From: Moniliophthora roreri
Taxonomy: Eukaryota > Basidiomycota > Agaricomycetes > Agaricales > Marasmiaceae
Assembly: GCA_001466705.2 (NCBI GenBank)
Contig: LATX02000199.1
Location: 372,001 to 436,000, forward strand
DNA: 64,000 nt
Direction: 5' to 3'
Under the pieces are notes generated by a model, which did not search any database, was not told the origin of the DNA, and saw only the letters and a program-made list of their open reading frames with translations. A program made the translations under genes and the position numbers. Shown piece by piece: positions 22,988-35,066 of this stretch (position 1 is the first letter of the stretch; each line of letters opens with the position of its first letter).

Positions 22988-24368
22988 ATGTTTGCTTTCC
23001 GCATCAAGGTATCCTCGTTGATGTCGATACAGGATGATTACTGACCGTATTCCCCAGGTCGCTTTATTCCTCGTCGTAATGAGGGTATCGGCACTACCTT
23101 TCTCTCAAGTGGCGAGATTGGTTCCCAGAACTGTGACTCATATCGCTGTCGATGAGGATGCTGGCCAGTACCTCGCATTCGAAGGCGATGGAACTCTATA
23201 TGGAACCTACTCGATTGACAATAGTACGACTGTTCAGTCGGAGCGACGCGCAGCCGGAATTTGCACTCAGTTGAGCGCCGACGATGCTAAGAAGCGTTCG
23301 TATTACCTCTTATTTCGTCAGTTGAACGTTGCTGACGCCGTTCGCTATATAGTTCACGGGTGGAACCTCATTGAAAATTATGCCAACGAGAACTGGGGGA
23401 CAGGTTCCCGCAATATTGTGACCAACCCGCCGGAAGTACGTCCTGTTGTTCTTTCCGCCTGTGCACGCTTACAACTTTGAGATGTGTAGTATCTGGACCG
23501 TCCTGCTCACGTTTGCGTCGATGGCGACCCCATCCCGGTTCGAATGACAGGTAGAATACGCAGATCTGGGTCGGTCCCCAATATCAGCTAACAAATGGCA
23601 ATTTTAGATGATCCAAATTGTCTTGCCCACAACATCAAGGGTAAGGGCAAACTCGCCGGCAGCTCGGGATTTGCGGAAGTCGAAGTAACCAACGGGTTCA
23701 AATCTGAGTCGTCTTTGACAGTCACACGTAAGTGCAGTGGGATCGTTATTGTGATCGCACCTGACAAGCACGACTTGTGCAGAGGTCGCAACTATCGGAG
23801 TGTCAAACACCATCGGCGTGCAACTTGGTTTTGAAGGAGTCGCAGACGTCTCCGAAGAGTTCACAGTTAGCACAGAGATCACGAACGAGGACACAAAGAC
23901 GTGAGGAGTCCGTGACAATCCATCTTTCAGTATTTGCTTATTTGCCTATCGATAGCTTTTCGTCCGAGTACAGCACCGAGGAGTCATTCATATTACACTA
24001 TAACGCGCCTGAAGGCAAAATGTGTCACGCCAATGTGAGTGCTCCCGTCATACTATGTCTCTTGAGACGTTCTCAAAAAATCATTATATTTAGATGAATG
24101 TCTCAACGTGTATACTACAAGTTGAGGGTAAGGTACCGTATACTGCCGAAGGCTGGGTCTGGTTCAACTATGAAAAGAAGGTATGCTCTCAGCCCTTCGG
24201 CTAGTCGAATTTCTATGAATAGACATTCTGCAGACCGAAGGTCATCTCAAGTGGGCTGTCAACATTGAAGGAGTTGTTCCGAACGTTGATGATCGTTCGA
24301 GCTTTTTGGAGTTCAGAGGTTCGACAACATCCGATACTCACTTGGATTATACAGTCGAATGTGTCTGA
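22988..24368 (+). CDS. Secreted basidiomycete-specific protein
   Basis: Nine exons: 22988-23008, 23058-23295, 23353-23435, 23490-23550, 23608-23727, 23783-23900, 23956-24034, 24094-24180 and 24234-24368, all in phase, 313 residues. A signal peptide (KVALFLVVMRVSALP) is interrupted by the first intron. Motifs I recognise from an uncharacterised Agaricomycete family include NYANENWGTGSRNIVTNPPE, FTVSTEITNEDTKT, EGWVWFNYEKKTEGHLKWA and DDRSSFLEFRGSTTSDT. The chain is rich in alternating Thr/Ser/Val, as in beta-stranded secreted proteins. Activity unknown; I do not assign one. Confidence 0.85.
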
Positions 24369-25634
24369 TTCGGGCATTTAACACACTCATTTTGTATGGA
24401 TTGTAGGTAATGGGTAGACAGGCTATGGGAAAGGTTCTGTACTTTTCATGATCAACAGTGCAGCAGAATGCGGGAGAGACCTGAGTCTCAGGATAATCAA
24501 CTTAGTTGGAGTGAGAAAAACAAAGCAGCTTGATAGCACATATCTGGGTGACCTTCGTTGACCACACGAGTGGTGGCAATCGTAGTAACAAAATCTGGTT
24601 AGAGAAGAATCCACATTGTCAGTCGGGGGTGTAAGGATATCAGGACTAGATTCACCAACCTCTGCGAAAAAAACTGTGGCTTGCGCGTTATGATCCCCGT
24701 CTTCAGCACTAATTTTCTATTCTTGAAAAGAGTTAACAACCGTTTTCGTCTTTGCTGGATCCATCCGCTACGCGCTAGATAAGACAACCATGGCCCTGGC
24801 CCTGGGCTTGACGTGAATTAAGCATCACTGAAGGCGTCATAATCGTCAGGGTTTGTCACCATTGAGATTCGAGGCATTGGATGGAGTTCGTTGCCCAGGA
24901 TCCCTGACATGCGTTTCAGCAATTAATTCCCCTAGCCTTGATTCGGGAATCGGGACCAGTTTGATGTTGAAGAGAGATGAGGCTGCACAAAGCGTTGATT
25001 CTGTACGTTGACCGAAATGGGAGTTTGCCGTCCAAGAATCTTTGGCCTCCATTCAGTCGACAATATGGGCCATTTCCTGTTGATTTGCTGTGACAGTCTT
25101 TTTGCACATAGAGACATCTGAAGATGTCAAAGTACATACACGAGGAACAGAGAGACCTAGAACAGCGTGAGCGGGCTACAGCATAGTCATAAGTCGTCGT
25201 GAAAATCGATATCTCGTCATTTCAGCCTGAGGGAGCGGAGGAAGCGTGTAGATAGCGAGAATCGGAACACCTTTACCAATGAATCCCAAAACTCCCGTAT
25301 AAAGCCAAATCCGGCCCTCTAGTCTGAGGCTTGAGACTTTAGGAATTGAGTCATGGTTGTCGTTGAGCATCGAGCGCTGAGCCTTGAGCAAGGAGAGGTC
25401 GACGGTCCAAGCGAGGGATTTATTTGGCCATCAATCGTCGCAATTGGTGTACAAATAATGCCCACTCCAGCGCTTAAGTTCCGCCACCTGAAGCACCAGA
25501 GCCTGGACAGTGGAAATATAGCATATACGACACATCCTTATCTCAATACTATACATACATTCACATAGTACATATTCATTCTCCTTATCATCGTCGACAC
25601 CTAGACTTCCATGCCTAGTCCGACCGTATCAGTA
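24369..25634. other. Intergenic stretch
   Basis: No gene supported on either strand. Short frames at 24599-24787 and 24846-25052 lack family signals. Confidence 0.4.
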
Positions 25635-26791
25635 TCACCGAATAACATCCTGTAGATACAGAAACCCCGTTGCACTATTAACATCCCCCAACGCAGCGAC
25701 CTCTTTCAACCCCCGTCCCTCATCAACCCTCTCAAAGACTTTGACGCCACCACTGTTCCCCCCGCCTGCAATCAACCATTTATCCTGAGGTCCGAAAAAG
25801 ATTATACCTCGGACGTGAGATAGGCCTGTACGGATTTGCGTTATCGGCCCGAGTTGAACATCGGGAGTAAAGATAGCTATAGTGTCTCCCTCAGGCGAAG
25901 GGTCGTTCCTATTCGATACGTAGATATACGGAACCGGGTACGTGGTGTTGGGTGGAGGGATGAGGATCTCTGCTGCGAGCATGTTATCGGCAGTTAGAGA
26001 GGCTTCTGGTCGAGTGGGTACATTTGCGAGAAAGGGGAATTCGGGGTTGAGTTTGTGAGTTGTAAGAGAGGAAGATAGTTCGAGGACAGTGTATAGTATA
26101 CCATCTGAATGGATGTGAACACCATACACTACGAGAAAGCCGATGACACGACACGTACCGCAAATTTCACAATGCCTCGGTCCACCGCCTGCTTCGAATG
26201 AGATTTTACCAACTATTTCCCATTTCCCGCTTTGCTTGCGGAAACGATAAACATGGTCTCCTCCGAGATCAGGCACGAGGACCTCTTCCATCTCTTTACT
26301 CCAATGGACTCCATGTGCATGCGATGACAGCTGTCGTTTTGTATTGGGGCCGCTGCCGGTAAATTCGGTTGTATCAGGATGTTGGGAGAGGATGTAGGGT
26401 GCTTTGTGGGATATTGGGAGGACCGACATGTCGCCGGAGGAGTACTAGGATGTTATTAGTATAACTCTTCGTCGGTAGACTTCAAACTCACATTCGCGAT
26501 TAATAGTTCCTCTTCGTGAACCAAAAGATGGCATGGATCCGATCCACCACTAGGTGCTGACGCGACGATAGTGCCCTTTCCGTTCTCGTCATACTTGAGG
26601 GCAAGAATCCTGCCTTCAGTCTGCTCTATACACGCGAAAACGAGAGTAGGATCTTTGGGATGAGATGTTACCCAAGATGGATGATGGCCTACTTGCGTTG
26701 TCGCAACGAGCGATATAGAAGAGGTATCTGGATCAAATTCCAGGGTGGCGATATCGTTCGTGTAGGATGCTACGAGGATTTTAAAAGTCAT
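25635..26791 (-). CDS. 6-phosphogluconolactonase-like beta-propeller (lactonase family)
   Basis: Predicted seven-bladed propeller lactonase of the YbhE/Lactonase_7 type. Exon 1 runs from ATG 26791 (MTFKILVASYTNDIATLEFD) to the donor after LLIAN; exon 2 starts at YSSGDM near 26410. Family signatures are HPSWVTSHP, GGSDPCHLLVH, HAHGVHWS, VPDLGGDHVYRF, GGGPRH, YIYVSNRN and HVRGIIFFGPQDKWLIAGG. A second short intron of 43 nt at GGGPRH would restore the usual continuation; without it the frame is also open. Relatives act on 6-phosphogluconolactone or other lactones. It is divergent with the gene at 26977, with 185 bp between the start codons. Confidence 0.88.
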
Positions 26792-26976
26792 GGTCGGAGG
26801 AGAATGATAAGGAGCGAAAAGGTACTTGGTGATATCTTATACCATCACCAGCGATTTGCATGCAACAGCATTGCGGCATCGCCGATAATTCGCCGTACGA
26901 GCGTCTTCAGTGGTGTGGAGGTAGAGAGCAAAAGGGGCGGTCCTTGACATCAGCGCCGACGTCGTGCCCAGGCCGC
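26792..26976. promoter_or_regulatory. Short divergent promoter region
   Basis: Only 185 bp separate the start codons of the lactonase-like gene and the metallophosphoesterase, so both promoters must share or overlap this interval. No clear TATA box is visible. Confidence 0.6.
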
Positions 26977-28266
26977 ATGCTGAACCGGGTCCGTGCACTT
27001 CTCCCATGGCGAACAACAAGAAGACTCCACACATCCACCATGAACTTACCCAATGAACCTCTCAAATCTCCCAAAGCAATCGTTCAAGTCGACTACACAG
27101 ATATATCACAAATCCTACCAAAGCCATCTGAAGAATGGACTCGTTTCGTCTGCGTGAGCGATACGCATTCTCATGATGATTTCGAAGTTCCTCCAGGAGA
27201 CGTACTGCTTCATGGAGGCGATCTGACGAATATGGGGACGGTTAAGGACTTTAAAAAGACGATGGATTGGCTCTATGGGTTGCCGCACAAGAAAAAGATG
27301 TGAGTGTGGTAGAATCGTTGACCCATTGATCCTTGAAGGGTGTTGACTGGGATATAGAATCATTGCTGGAAACCATGACTTGACGCTTCATACTGGATGG
27401 TACGATGATAATTGGGAGAGGTGGCATAGCAGGGATGATGTTGGAAAGCAGGTGTGTATCACCTTAGATCTTTGACCATGCTCTTCAGCTGACTGCGACC
27501 TCAAGGACATTAACCCCATAATCGAAATGCTCACAGGACCAGCGGCGCAAGCTGCAGGTATCATATACCTTCAAGATGAAGAAACTAGTTTTCAAGTCAA
27601 GGAAGGTGGAAAGACATGGAGTATCTATGGATCTCCAGTGAGCATAGCAGCCTTTGTCCTATGCCTTCACCTCTCAACAGCCTTTTTACTCTAGTGGTCA
27701 CCTTGGTTCTACGATTGGGCTTTCAACTATCAACGAGAAGACGGTCAAGGTATGTTCGCTCATCCACCTGTCCGACATCCTGCAACCTAACCAATACCTC
27801 CACAGAATTGATATCGAAATTCCCCAAAACCGATATTCTGTACGTGCTACATACATTTAGTATTCCACCTTCCAATCACCTTCTTACCATCTCACACAAT
27901 AGCCTAACCCACGGCCCGCCCTACCGAATCTTCGACCGTACAACCGGCGGTGAAGACGTCGGCTGCGAAGATCTCACCGCCCGCTTACCCTCTCTCCGAC
28001 CCCGAATTCACCTCTTTGGCCATATTCACGAAGCACACGGGGCGTACATCCACACCTGGCGAGGAGAAGATGCAGACAAATGCCCTGAAATTCAAAATGA
28101 CGAAACTATTGATCCTACAATGACAGATGACGGCGATGTGGAAGCAGAGAGGACGGTCTTTGTCAATGCGGCGAATTGGCCTATGGGTCAGAGGATGAGG
28201 CAGTTTGGGACAGAGTGTTATGGGGGTGCTGGATTTGGACCGGTTGTGGTGGATTTGCTGGATTAG
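26977..28266 (+). CDS. Calcineurin-like metallophosphoesterase (MPPED/239FB type)
   Basis: Six exons: 26977-27299, 27358-27451, 27506-27637, 27695-27749, 27806-27839 and 27903-28266, in phase, 333 residues. Metal-site motifs come in the right order: SDTHSH, GGDLTNMG, AGNHDLTLH, LTHGPP and FGHIHEAHG. This is the MPP_239FB layout. The N-terminus MLNRVRALLPWRTTRRLHTS resembles a mitochondrial presequence; a later Met (MNLPNEP) is an alternative start. Expected to hydrolyse phosphomono- or diesters using two metal ions; substrate unknown. Confidence 0.9.
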
Positions 28267-28436
28267 CGGAGCGGAATGTGTTGGTTCTGTCAACCTCGAG
28301 CATCCGCGTCTCGATGCCACTCCAGGTCAATCATTTTGTTTTGTTTGTAATATAACAACATTGTTGTAAGTATCTGATACATAGACTCATATTGCTATCC
28401 CGTGTCTGTCTGGTAGCATCCCTTCGATTCCATGTA

Positions 28437-30645
28437 TCAGGTATCAATCTCCCTACTAATCCCATGCCAAAACGCACACCTCTCAGCCTGTGCGCTCGTA
28501 ATATCCTCCATTCTGACCCCGCTAGGGTCTAACAACACCCTTCTGGATGTCGTTCCATCATTCGCCTGTTCATAGCCATTGATAAGACAACTAAATCGCA
28601 ATATGCTTAACGTACCTCCCAAACAACACCCTCCTTGGACAGCGGCCTTCGCCCCCCGGTCACAAACGAAGTCCAATACTCCCTCATCTGCTCAAACAAC
28701 GCTCGATCTTGGTCTGTAGCACTCGTACTTGTACCCCACATGGCTTGAATCTCTCCTCCGTGGTTGGATCCCAAATGTGGGTTATTATACCTACCCAACC
28801 TATTAGTTCGCGTCCGAGTCAAGCCAAGAGCGCCAGACGTACCGATACTGGAAAGCACCCAACCCAACCCCTGCAACGACCCTCGTAATCAACTCTGCCG
28901 AACATATATACCTCGCTTCACCATACATCTGTTGTCCCAACATACTCATCGTGCTATTAAACTCTGTATACAACTGTTCACCCCGTCCGAATGAATCTTG
29001 GTTAAACGAGGCGTATTGTCCTTGAATAAAGTGATATACTGTATCCAAAGTAGCGTTTGGCATGGACGTATTAGCACTTGGATTGGGGAGCGAATTGGAC
29101 CAGTTGGCTCCTTCGTTGGTGTTTGAGCTGCATTGCATCGGCATCAGTGTCATAAGTATGTACCGTGTACGCAACTCGACGTGGTGGTAGTATAACTCAC
29201 CCAAAAAGAACGGGAACCCTTGCAAATCTCCCGGTCTGTGTAAACGCTTCAACCGGTCTATCATTAATAAACACACCATCCATACAGGGTGCAAACGCAA
29301 AAAGCGTCGAACCGCGTGTTTGGAGTGTTTTGGCGCCAGCTAGAACTAGAACGCTAGCATCGACTGAGCGGAGGCAAGTTAATTTATCTGCCTTGGAGCC
29401 TGAGGTTGAGTCGCATCCGCTGTTCAGGGAGATGAGTGATACTATGGAGTGAGAATGGGTGAAATGCGGGCCTACGCGTAAAACACGACTTGATCGAATA
29501 TCGTTTCGAGGTACTCGCTATTCCAAGCTGGCAGGTAGCTCAATGAAGGGCTATCACCCATTGCAGCGTGGAAGAGGCCCTCGTCATCACCGTTGTTGCC
29601 TATGAGCTAGAAGAGGCTCATTAATTGTCCCGAAGAGCTACTTTTAACCAGTGAGAAGGGAAGAGAACGTACATGGAACATGGTCGAACCAGCGCCAGCT
29701 GATTGACCCCATATTGTTACACGGCTGGACAGGGAAAACGTTAGCTCGATGCGAAATGAAGAATGTGTGCGTAAGTAGACTCACTCGGGATCCCCACCAA
29801 ACTGCTCGATGTACCTTTTTACCCAACGTAAAGCCGTTCGTTGATCCATCAACCCTGCATTCAGCTGTCCGTCATTCTTCACCGCAGAGCCCGCTACATA
29901 CCCTCAATTCATTGTGGAGCCAAGTCGGAAACAAAGAAGAACACACACCCAAAAACCCAAACTGCCCCAACCGATACTCAAAAGACGCTAATATGAACTG
30001 ATTATCCGGACCAGAAGACTGGAAAAGCAACCCTGGCTGTGCGTCGTGCGAGTTGCCTTGTTGAAAGCCACCACCGTGAAACCAGACAAGGACGGGTAAT
30101 TTGGATTGTGACGTTGCGTTTGCTGGGACGTATATCTGTAGTCAAGTGTGAAAAAAAACGACGATGAGCAGGGGAGCGTAAAACTGACGTTTCCGTATAA
30201 ACAATCCTCGGAAGTTCCAGCAGGAACGTTGAGCTGCGTCGCGCTTATAGGGATACAACTGTCCCTGTACTGTGGGAGTAGACACGTTGGTGAATGGTTC
30301 CATGATCATCAAAGCTGAAATCTGCCTGAGACACTTACGTTGGTAGCGTCAACGGAACCAAGTGATTTCGAAGGAGGTGAAACTGCTGCTCTCCATCGTA
30401 GGTCACCGATCGGAGGATCGGCATATTGAACACCCAAGTAGGATGTAATACCACTTGTGGTATCCAACTTGCCGGAGAACGTTCCATCTATTTCTTCGTT
30501 TAGCTAACGTTGTTGTGAATAGTAGCGAACATATCAACGTACAGTCAAGATTAACGACCGGGAGTTGCGGCGAGACGTTCGGGAAGCCATGTGCATCCAG
30601 AAGAAGAGTAGCCCCGACGAGGGCAAGACGGAATTGGAGCCGCAT
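28437..30645 (-). CDS. Type-B carboxylesterase/lipase, complete
   Basis: From ATG 30645 the product begins with a signal peptide (MRLQFRLALVGATLLLDA) and then LDYGTFSG. About ten short introns interrupt the gene, and all the junctions I traced are in phase. Oxyanion motif WFHGGG is near residues 130-134, the nucleophile Ser near 218 in WGQSAGAGS, the acidic residue in SNTNEGA and the catalytic His in GSNHGGE. The C-terminus ends ERCAFWHGIS. Length is roughly 550 residues, normal for the family. It is the only whole member of the four carboxylesterase copies here and is more diverged than the other three. Probably a secreted ester hydrolase of unknown substrate. Confidence 0.92.
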
Positions 30646-31735
30646 GTTGGTCCGGGATGAAGATGGGCGTTGAGTGAGTTGGTCATCCAAAGTCCATCTG
30701 CCTCTTATACCGCTCGCGGTGCCCATCATCTGCGTTTCGGATTTCAGGAACAGCGTTAAAATTACCCTGGTAGTGATCTCATTCATGAAAAGATGATCAC
30801 GGGGCAAATAAGCGACCTTCGAACCGTGCCGTCCAAAGTGAACGTGCCCAAAAATTCCTTCCTAGCCATTTGGCTTGCCGAATTACGAATCCTATGATCG
30901 TGTTGGGAAAAGTCGTGGAGATTCAGATGACCTTTAGGACTTACTAACCGTCGTCGAGCCGGGGAGCCAACGGAAAGAATCTGACGTCCCATCTTCCTCT
31001 TATCTTTTGTCCTAAGGATAAATCATGGCTCATATATGTTCCAAGATTCATCTATCATAAGTCTTGAAGGTCTGGAACTGCCTGTATGATGTGTAAGTAT
31101 GGGAAGGCCCCAAAACGGCAGGTGTTCCGAGAATCCGACTTACGCGGTCGAGTCGAGTCTGAGGGCATATCTCCTTTTTCGTAGAAAAGTCACAATCCTT
31201 TTCGTGGTTATTTGAGAGCCACGTCGAGAACGGTACGGTACGCGTTGACGTTTAAAGATTACCACGTGTCAAGCAATAGATAAGATATCAAGCAAGCGCC
31301 CGTAGACTTGTTTGTCCTTGACTGGTAGCCAAATAAACTACTCTTCCTCTCGCTCAATATGGTCTCCTATGAGGCAGCTTCAAACAAACTCGAAATCCTC
31401 TGACTATATCCTCAAGCCTCAAGTCTCAAGTCAGGAGTTATCTGGCGATGCGGCTAGCTTGGGACCGGAGTTTTATGTCAGCTTCAAATATTAGACGATG
31501 TTTCGAAATTCGTATATCCGACAAGTATCCGATCCGTACTTCACTCTCAACATACACGCCCATTCCTCCCTCTTTCGCATGAGATGCAAGGACATACTTG
31601 GTGTCTTTGACCGCAGTGCCAGCGACTACAAAACAGGAGATCCTTCTCCTTCCAGCCGGCAAACTACTCTCGTCAAATGATCACCAGATCTCAAGTTCTT
31701 TCCTCCATGCCAACGCTGCCGTATAGGCATCCAAT
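30646..31735. other. Intergenic stretch
   Basis: Divergent upstream regions of the carboxylesterase and the first SGNH gene. No gene supported. Confidence 0.4.
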
Positions 31736-31739
31736 TAGC

Positions 31740-31747
31740 TATATAAA
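31740..31747 (+). promoter_or_regulatory. TATA box of SGNH copy 1
   Basis: TATATAAA lies 50 bp before ATG 31790 and is conserved at the same spacing in copy 2. Confidence 0.6.
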
Positions 31748-31789
31748 GGCTGGTCTGATTTAGATTTCAGCCGCTTCCATGGCCTCGGG

Positions 31790-33108
31790 ATGAAGATACA
31801 GGGCATCTTCCTCTACACCCTCGGCTTTCTCGGCACTCTTCACTCCCCCGGTGCAAATGGTCAAGAACGCAACGATGGTATACACCTCGCCGTGTCACCC
31901 ATTTGCGGCTCCTTTCCTGGAAACGTAGCAGATATCAACGCAGGTATCGACCCAGAGAGGATACGAACGATCGTTTCATTTGGGGTAAGTTCATCCGTTT
32001 CTTCTCTCCTTTCTTTAATTAATCGAACACTGCATATATATTAGGACTCATTCACCGACGGCGGGAACGACGATGGATCATCGCTTCTTCCTCCCGTCAT
32101 CATTCCACCCGATCCCAAAGCAGGAGGTAGATCTACTAATGGGCCTGTATGGGTCGAAGGTGTCGCTGATGATATGAGGAATGCTACTTTGATGGATTAT
32201 GCGGTGTGTCATTCCCCACGTCCATTCCCATTCGCCGCTCACGAGGTCAATTCGATGTAGCAATGGGCCGCATGCACAGACTTGTCACTTTGGCCGAGTA
32301 ACCCTAGAAAGGTTGATTTCGTTGGACAAGGTGTGTAATGGCCTTTTTCTCGATTTAGGTTACTGAAGCACGGAGCGTGGATGGTAGTCAAGACGTTTTT
32401 GAACCAGCAAAATAAATTGGATCCAGAGACGACGTTATATTCAATCTTCTTTGGCATAAAGTAAAGTTTTTCGTTATTCGATATTTAATGAAGACGCTGA
32501 AACATGGCTAAAAGTGACTACATTGCGCACCTCACGGGTGATTTGATCGTCCTTGGGGTGTAAAAGAGCGTTTCTCACTCATTTATACAAACAGAAAACG
32601 ACAACGGGACCCGGATGCACGCTGCGGCAGAAGCCGTTCTCACTCAAATTGACATTCTCTCTAGCGCACCGACCAATGGTCGCTCATTTATGGTCTTGGA
32701 CGTATACGGTCGCGGGTCTACAGATCCCGCTGGGGAGGACTATAAGCAGACTATCTACAATGGTTTGGCTCAGCGTCATTCAAATAGGTCGTCCCCACTC
32801 AATGTCGCTTTTGTTGACTACGCTCGGATATGGAACGGCGTCCTCGGAGAGGTTCCTGGGTATAAAGCATTTGGATATGCGAGTACGGGTCAATGTGTTG
32901 GCTGTAGCTCGGATTGTGATGAGAATGGTTGGTGTACGGATGCAGCACATCATTTTTATTGGTTTGATGGGTGAGGTCTCGTTCTATCTTAAGAAATTCG
33001 TTTTGCTCAATGTACTTTTGCTCTTATCCTTTCAGCCATCCGTCCAAGGAAACGCATCGTATCATGGCTGATTATGTTGGTCTCGTGCTTAGAGATTGCA
33101 AGATATAA
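31790..33108 (+). CDS. SGNH/GDSL-type esterase (CE16-like), copy 1
   Basis: Seven exons: 31790-31984, 32045-32203, 32261-32330, 32388-32460, 32515-32537, 32595-32970 and 33036-33108, 322 residues. The leader MKIQGIFLYTLGFLGTLHSP suggests secretion. Block I is GDSFTDGG (nucleophile Ser), block III FFGIND is formed across an intron, and the catalytic His lies in GHPSKETHRIMADYV. The spacing and GHPS end resemble fungal acetyl esterases of CE16. It would remove acetyl or other acyl groups from plant polysaccharide or oligosaccharide substrates (family inference). Tandem duplicate of the next gene. Confidence 0.88.
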
Positions 33109-33620
33109 TCCCGTGGTCCTGGTGCAAGTACATTAAGTCTGACTGTACAACGATACCCACAAAGAAACCCTTTAAAACTGAATCGTATACCTGAATTCGG
33201 GGGCCCTATCTCCGAGTGTTCGGATCTCTGTTGGCGAACTTTTCTCCCCTCTTTCCGCAGCTTCACGCATTCGAGATGCTGATCGTAAATCCAATCAGAG
33301 ATAACAACAGTGACGCGTAGATGAATGGGGACCGCATCTTTAGCTTGTCCGAGAAGTGAGCAAAGACGTCAAGCTTGAAGCTTGAAGTTCAACACGCGTC
33401 AAAGTCAAGGAATGAACGCCCGGAATTTTTATTTTTCCGATTTCCTGACAAACAGAAACCTCCGAGATCTACTATATTGTCCAAAAGGCAACTGTTAAAA
33501 TTTTTCTATAAACGGGAAGGGCCCATGTCGCCTCACAAATTTGCCTCCGTTTTACAGGTCGACAGCTTGCTTCATGACCAGCTAGTGACAGGTCTACAAT
33601 GCCGTGTATGGGCATCCCAT
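33109..33620. other. Spacer with an MFS gene fragment
   Basis: 33109-33257 copies the region downstream of SGNH copy 2. At about 33258-33355 it jumps to sequence matching 35567-35660, inside the MFS transporter. The remainder has no gene. Confidence 0.75.
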
Positions 33621-33624
33621 TAGC

Positions 33625-33632
33625 TATATAAA
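33625..33632 (+). promoter_or_regulatory. TATA box of SGNH copy 2
   Basis: TATATAAA lies about 53 bp before ATG 33678, in sequence shared with copy 1. Confidence 0.6.
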
Positions 33633-33677
33633 TGCTGGTCTGATTCAGATTTCAGCCCCTTCCATAGCCTCAAGAAG

Positions 33678-34997
33678 ATGAAGACTCAAAGCATCTTCAA
33701 GTTCCTCTACACCCTCGGCCTTCTCGACACTCTTCACTCCCCCGGTCTAAACGATCAAGAGCGCAACGACGGTATACGCCTCGCCGTATCACCCATCTGC
33801 GGCTCCTTTCCTGGAAACGTAGCAGATATCAACGCAGGTATCGACCCAGGGAGGGTACGAACGATCGTTTCATTTGGGGTGAGTTCACCCGTTCTTCCTT
33901 TCCTTTCTTAAAGTAATCGAACACTGCATATATATTAGGACTCATTCACCGACGGCGGGAAAGACGATGGATCGCCCCTTGATCCTCCCGTCATCATTCC
34001 ACCCAATCATAAAGCAGGAGGTAGATCTACTAACGGGCCTGTATGGGTCGAAGGTGTCGCTGATGATATGGGGAATGCTACTTTGATGGATTATGCGGTA
34101 TGTCATTCCCCACGTCCCATACACCGCTCACGAGGTCAATTCGATGTAGCAATGGGCCGCATGCACAGACTTGTCACTTTGGCCGAGTAACCCTAGAAAG
34201 GTTGATTTCGTTGGACAAGGTGTGTAACGGCCTTTTTCACTCGATTTAGGTTATTGAAACGCGGAGCGTGGGTGGTAGTCAAGACATTTTTGAACCAGCA
34301 GAACAAATTGGATCCAGAGACGACGTTATATTCAATCTTCTTTGGCATAAAGTAAAGTTTTTCGTTATTCGATGTTAATGAAGGCACTGAACATGGCTAA
34401 AAGTGACTACATTGCTCACAACGCGGGTGATTTAGCTGTCCTGGGGATGTAAAAGAGCGTTTCTCATTCATCTACACAAACAGAGCACGACGACGGGACC
34501 CGGATGCACGCTGCGGCAGAAGCCGTTCTCACTCAAATTGACATTCTCTCTAGTGCACCGACCAATGGTCGCTCATTTATGGTCTTGGACGTATATGGTC
34601 GCGGGTCTACAAATCCCGCTGGAGAGGACTTTAAGCAGACTATCTACAATGGTTTGGCTCAGCGTCATTCAAAAACGTTGTCCCCACTCAATGTCGCTTT
34701 TGTCGACTACGCTCGGATATGGAATGGCGTCCTCGGAGAGGTTCCTGGGTATAAAGCATCCGGGCATACGAGTACGGGTCAATGTGTTGACTGTAGTTCG
34801 GATTGTGATGAGAATGGTTGGTGTAAGGATGCAGCGCATCATTTTTATTGGGTTTACGGGTGAGGTTTCGTTCTATCTTGAGGAACTCATTTTGCTCAAT
34901 GTACTTTTGCTCTTATCCTTCCAGCCATCCGTCCAAGGAAACGCATCGTATCATGGCTGATTATGTTGGTCTCGTGCTTAGAGATTGCAAGATATAA
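33678..34997 (+). CDS. SGNH/GDSL-type esterase (CE16-like), copy 2
   Basis: Same seven-exon plan as copy 1, with GDSFTDGG, the split FFGIND block and GHPSKETHR. The frame is open throughout. Leader MKTQSIFKFLYTLGLLDT. The residue two before the catalytic-block His is Tyr (WVYGHPS) where copy 1 has Asp (WFDGHPS). Whether that Asp is catalytic is uncertain, since other CE16-type enzymes vary here. Copies differ by scattered substitutions, indicating a fairly recent tandem duplication that carried the promoter and 3' flank along. Confidence 0.87.
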
Positions 34998-35066
34998 TCC
35001 CGTGGTCCTGGTACAAGTACATTAAGCTCGACTGTACAACGATACCCACAAAGAAACCCTTTGAAA

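Noticed and set aside
26140..26175. 30-nt intron in the lactonase gene
   Set aside because: Too short for fungal splicing. A 43-nt intron or no intron at this point is more plausible.
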